DNA of 8,273 nt from the NCBI RefSeq assembly GCF_938030755.1, contig NZ_CALHIF010000029.1, forward strand, positions 1 to 8,273. Direction: 5' to 3'. Each line of letters opens with the position of its first letter. The first letter of the stretch is position 1. Shown here in pieces: positions 5,690-8,273 of the stretch. The translations under genes and the position numbers were made by a program. This DNA is from an uncultured Granulicatella sp. (GTDB lineage Bacteria > Bacillota > Bacilli > Lactobacillales > Aerococcaceae). The notes under the pieces were generated by a model. The model made no database searches, was not told the DNA's origin, and saw only the letters and a list, made by a program, of their open reading frames with translations.

Positions 5690-6595
5690 TTATTTCATCC
5701 CATTAAAAATCTCATCGGCAATTTCTATTCCGATTTGTGCTTGTTGCTCTACTGTGAGGGAGTGTCCGGTTTCGTCTAAGGTGGTCAATCGTGCGTCTTT
5801 GAGGGCTTTTACCGCTTTTTTGGAAGCAGTGATGGGCACGATAAAGTCATCCGCGCCGTGATAAATATGGACGGGTGCACTAATCTTGCCCAGTCCCTCA
5901 TACGCGTCGATTGGATAAACGTCTTCTAAGTACTTCTTACTAATGTTTGTCCCTAAGAGATTAAACGTTTCAGGGGCTGCTTCTAGGCTTGGGAAGGTGC
6001 TTCTGATATCGTCCGGTAAGGAGAATGCTGGATAGAGCAAGAAGACTCCGGCTACATTCGCCACTTCCTGCGCCAAGAGTGCCGAGACGAATCCGCCTTG
6101 ACTACTTCCCATTAAATAGAGGCGGTTCGTGTTGACAAACGGGAGGGAGCTGGCAAACTGCAAGGCATCTCGCAAGTTTTGCACTTCGGTCAGAACAGAC
6201 ATTTCCGTCGTGGCCCCCTCGCTTTTAGGAGAGGATGAAGAGGAACCGCCAGCAAATTCAAAACTGAACACCGCCACCCCCGACTTCGCCAAGGTTTTCT
6301 GTACTTCTTCGTCATGCTCTACACTGGCTCCGAGTCCATGGCTATAGACCACTAAAGGAACTTGTCCTTGGACATCTGGAATGTATGCTCTAGCATAGAG
6401 TTTCTTGCCGTTACTAACAAAGGTATATTCCTTCACGGTATAGGTGCCGTCTGCTTTCACTTCCACGCGCGGGGCTTGCGTTGTCTCCTGGACGGCTGTT
6501 GTCGTAGGAGCCTCTGCGTTTTCTTTCAGTAGTCCGCACGCTCCTAGTAGGACCGCCACAAATAGTGTTCCTAGTAATTTCAATCGTTGTTTCAT
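5690..6595 (-). CDS. Lipoprotein alpha/beta-hydrolase (putative esterase)
   Basis: A signal peptide with lipobox LGAC (Cys20) predicts a lipoprotein on the outer face of the membrane. Residues 21-45 are a Thr/Gln/Glu/Ala-rich linker. The alpha/beta-hydrolase domain (about 55-298) shows the oxyanion-loop motif SHGLG (85-89), the nucleophile elbow G-S-S165-Q-G, the acid Asp250 in HGADD (Asp249 alternative) and His278 in ETGHSL. A run of five serines at 118-122 follows the strand ending in EFAGG. The family includes dienelactone-hydrolase-like and acyl esterases or peptidases; the substrate cannot be assigned. The start is supported by an AGGAA site and a proper signal peptide. It follows the SnoaL-like gene by 15 bases, so they form an operon. 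GC content is well above that of the sugar locus. Confidence 0.85.
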   Translation of the reverse strand: MKQRLKLLGTLFVAVLLGACGLLKENAEAPTTTAVQETTQAPRVEVKADGTYTVKEYTFVSNGKKLYARAYIPDVQGQVPLVVYSHGLGASVEHDEEVQKTLAKSGVAVFSFEFAGGSSSSSPKSEGATTEMSVLTEVQNLRDALQFASSLPFVNTNRLYLMGSSQGGFVSALLAQEVANVAGVFLLYPAFSLPDDIRSTFPSLEAAPETFNLLGTNISKKYLEDVYPIDAYEGLGKISAPVHIYHGADDFIVPITASKKAVKALKDARLTTLDETGHSLTVEQQAQIGIEIADEIFNGMK

Positions 6596-6610
6596 CGATT
6601 TCCTACTTTA

Positions 6611-7375
6611 CTAAAATTTTCCTAGATTCGTTAGTTCGCTCTTCTTAGGCATGACTTCTTTATTATCCCAGTGCTCGACAATTTTTCCATCCTCTAAGCG
6701 GAAGAGCTGCATGATGGCATAATCTTGATTGGCAATCCACATTTTCGAATAAGCCACTACTAGATTTCCTTCTCCGATTACTTTGAAGACAAAATCCACA
6801 CTCGCATCATTCTCTAACAAATATTGTTTAAAGGATGGTCCGCCTTGCGCGATTTCTTGGTTATGTTGGATTAAGTCATCCGATACGTATTTTTCAAATT
6901 GATCCCACTCTTTGTTTTGAAGGACATCGACAAAAAAGCGACGAACGATCTTTTTATTCTCTTCTGTACGGTCAAAGTCGGTTAAAGAAACCTCTCCGTA
7001 AATCGGATCTTTCTCACCAATTTCTTTTGGATAAGCATCGATGACATCCCAGTGCTCAACGATGCGACCCTCGTCATCAGAACGGAAGATATCTGAGGTC
7101 ACCCATTCTGCTTCACCGTCATTTAATTTTTGATGAACATGTACAAAGACAAACGGCCCATCCTCGAAAGAACGAACGATAGTGATTTCTCGTTTAGGAT
7201 TTCGTTTGAAAAAGTCTACAAAGAACGCTTCAAACCCTTCTTTTTCATCGGGAACACCGGTACTGTGTTGTGTATAGCTATCTCCCATATAGTGGTCATG
7301 AACTTCCTTAATCTGTCCATCACGAATTCCTCTTAAATAAAGATTTGTTGCATTTTCTAATTGTTTTGACATCAT
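6611..7375 (-). CDS. Tandem SnoaL-like (NTF2-fold) domain protein
   Basis: Two SnoaL/NTF2-like domains are fused: about residues 3-118 and 137-245. Each contains a Y-x-Q-H or L-I-Q-H element (33-37, 168-171) and ends in G-R/K-I-V-E-H-W-D (103-110 and 230-237), showing an internal duplication. Members resemble the group annotated as SnoaL-like aldol-condensation enzymes (COG4922 type), but real activities are mostly unknown; the paired His and Trp-Asp residues face the pocket in this fold. It has no signal peptide and should be cytoplasmic. Two adjacent ATG codons (7375 and 7372) are possible; the GAGGTG site is four and seven bases away, so the second may be the true start. It is the first gene of an operon with the lipoprotein hydrolase. 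Confidence 0.82.
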   Translation of the reverse strand: MMSKQLENATNLYLRGIRDGQIKEVHDHYMGDSYTQHSTGVPDEKEGFEAFFVDFFKRNPKREITIVRSFEDGPFVFVHVHQKLNDGEAEWVTSDIFRSDDEGRIVEHWDVIDAYPKEIGEKDPIYGEVSLTDFDRTEENKKIVRRFFVDVLQNKEWDQFEKYVSDDLIQHNQEIAQGGPSFKQYLLENDASVDFVFKVIGEGNLVVAYSKMWIANQDYAIMQLFRLEDGKIVEHWDNKEVMPKKSELTNLGKF

Positions 7376-7394
7376 GAATCACCTCTTATTGCTC

Positions 7395-7423
7395 AGTCTA
7401 TCTTCTTTGTTCGTACAACTCAA
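7395..7423 (-). promoter_or_regulatory. Possible promoter of the SnoaL-hydrolase operon
   Basis: TTGAGT (7418-7423) and TAGACT (7395-7400) are 17 bases apart on the minus strand, just after the yjjG terminator and upstream of the ribosome site. The -10 box matches consensus at only four of six bases. Confidence 0.45.
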
Positions 7424-7443
7424 CTAATTGGTTTGCATGCAAA

Positions 7444-7474
7444 AAACGACCGCAAGACGTGCCTGCAGTCGTTT
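7444..7474 (-). terminator. Terminator of the yjjG-type gene
   Basis: A 13-base-pair stem (AAACGACTGCAGG with CTTGCGGTCGTTT, two G-T wobbles) encloses a five-base loop and is followed by a T run on the minus strand. It begins four bases past the stop codon of the nucleotidase. Confidence 0.85.
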
Positions 7475-7478
7475 CGTT

Positions 7479-8165
7479 TTAGATTAAAAATTCTAATAAT
7501 TCGTCGTAGCTTCGGACTTCCACGGTTGGTTTTACCGCCGTTCGGTTCTCCTTGCGCGCCAGGTTCATCCAAATCGTGTCGATTCCCGCATTAATCCCGC
7601 CCTGGATATCGGCTGTGAGCGAATCCCCAATCATCACCGCTGTATCTTTGTCGAAATCCGGGATATCTTTTGCCACTCGTTCGAAAAAGAGCGGACTTGG
7701 TTTTGCGACTTTTAATTCTTCCGAGATAAACACTTTTTTGAAATACTTCGTCACGGGTGAATGCTCCATGCGACCCTTTTGAATCGTCGTAATCCCATTC
7801 GTAGCCGCGTAGAGCTGATACCCTGCATCTCTAAGCGTATGCAACATCTCCTCCGCACCATCGATGGTTTGCCCTTGGGTGGAGAGAATGGATTCATATT
7901 CCGACGCTAATTCATGGCCATCTTTTTCCAGGCCGAAATGGTCGAATAACTTCGCAAAACGCGTCCCCACTAACTCTTCACGGGTGATTTCGTTTTTCTC
8001 CAACGAGCGCCACATCGCTCGATTCATCGGGATATAGACCTCAATATATCGCTCTATATCACTGACCCCATGATTCTCCAGCAATTTCGTCAGCGCGTAA
8101 TTCTCCGCCGAATGAAAGTCCCACACCGTCGAATCTAAATCAAATAATAATGTTTTGTAAATCAT
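7479..8165 (-). CDS. yjjG: YjjG-type HAD hydrolase, pyrimidine 5'-nucleotidase
   Basis: This is a HAD-superfamily phosphatase of the YjjG/YfnB group, cytoplasmic enzymes that dephosphorylate (mainly non-canonical) pyrimidine nucleoside monophosphates. Motif I is D9-L-D11-S-T, with Ser where many members have Gly or Asp; motif II is T122 in AATNG; motif III is K155 in VAKPSP; motif IV is G-D181 with D186. The cap domain between about residues 16 and 95 is alpha-helical (C1 type). The 228-aa length is normal. The ATG at 8165 has an AGGGG/TTAGGA ribosome site. It lies 33 bases after the stop of a partial upstream gene, probably the same operon, and ends in a strong terminator. Close relatives such as beta-phosphoglucomutase or PGP-type HADs are less likely because of the WDFHSAEN start and TNGITTIQ region. 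Confidence 0.85.
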   Translation of the reverse strand: MIYKTLLFDLDSTVWDFHSAENYALTKLLENHGVSDIERYIEVYIPMNRAMWRSLEKNEITREELVGTRFAKLFDHFGLEKDGHELASEYESILSTQGQTIDGAEEMLHTLRDAGYQLYAATNGITTIQKGRMEHSPVTKYFKKVFISEELKVAKPSPLFFERVAKDIPDFDKDTAVMIGDSLTADIQGGINAGIDTIWMNLARKENRTAVKPTVEVRSYDELLEFLI

Positions 8166-8198
8166 CTTCCTAACCCCTTTTTTCTTATAATTCGTATA

Positions 8199-8273
8199 CT
8201 ATATTGCTTCACTAAAGTTTCCGTATGCTTGGCTTAATTCATACACACAATCATCCAACTCTTGAACCAACTC
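8199..8273 (-). CDS. C-terminal end of an unidentified upstream gene (partial)
   Basis: One minus-strand frame is open from the window edge for 24 codons and stops at TAG (8199-8201), ending in ELSQAYGNFSEAI. The other two frames hit stops within 13 codons. The end is helical and acidic, with no diagnostic motif, so the family is unknown. No terminator separates it from the nucleotidase gene 33 bases on, which suggests co-transcription. Confidence 0.55.
   Translation of the reverse strand, partial: ELVQELDDCVYELSQAYGNFSEAI

Noticed and set aside
6129..7782. Plus-strand frames inside the hydrolase, SnoaL-like and YjjG genes
   Set aside because: Antisense shadows of well-supported genes in a GC-richer region, with no motif support.
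1..8273. CRISPR array, tRNA, rRNA or phage gene cluster
   Set aside because: No regularly spaced direct repeats, no cloverleaf-like segment and no phage-type genes were seen; the spacers are short and explained by promoters and terminators.

Overview
The window reads as a low-to-moderate GC Firmicute, most likely a member of the Lactobacillales (Carnobacteriaceae or Aerococcaceae-like). This rests on the gene types (PTS sugar operon, RpiR regulator, GH4 phospho-glucosidase, YjjG nucleotidase, DinJ-type antitoxin), AGGAGG-like ribosome sites and factor-independent terminators. The genus cannot be settled from the sequence alone. Every complete gene is on the minus strand, so transcription runs from high to low coordinates.

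There are two compositional blocks. Roughly 1-5690 is AT-rich (for example 13 G/C in bases 601-660). Roughly 5690-8273 is clearly richer in GC (for example 33 G/C in bases 6121-6180). The AT-rich block begins at the right end of an IS3-family (IS150-group) insertion sequence, seen as the last codons of its transposase plus the terminal inverted repeat at 1-53. It then holds an unrecognised membrane-anchored protein (142-1185) with its own good promoter, and a 69-base relic of a BglG/LicT-type antiterminator (1328-1396) between two terminators. Next comes an alpha-glucoside uptake and hydrolysis locus: rpiR-type regulator (4507-5247), GH4 6-phospho-alpha-glucosidase (3036-4367) and PTS EIICB permease (1461-3017). 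The block closes with an orphan DinJ/RelB-type antitoxin that has lost its DNA-binding middle (5439-5630).

The sugar locus works as a unit. The permease imports and phosphorylates an alpha-glucoside such as maltose or a related disaccharide, and the GH4 enzyme splits the phosphorylated sugar to glucose-6-phosphate and glucose. The RpiR protein, encoded just upstream and separated by a terminator, probably senses a sugar phosphate through its SIS domain. The 139-base gap between rpiR and the enzyme gene packs a terminator, a -35/-10 promoter, a cre-like CcpA site between those boxes, and a short palindrome just past the transcription start.

The GC-richer block has a two-gene operon: a tandem SnoaL/NTF2-like protein (6611-7375) followed 15 bases later by a lipoprotein alpha/beta-hydrolase (5690-6595). 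Upstream is a YjjG-type HAD nucleotidase (7479-8165) ending in a strong terminator and preceded at the window edge by the last 24 codons of an unidentified gene. I see no CRISPR array, tRNA or rRNA, and no intact multi-gene novel system. The most noteworthy items are the two gene relics, the variant GH4 motif (CDQP), the compact regulatory gap, and the anchored protein of unknown function next to the IS end.
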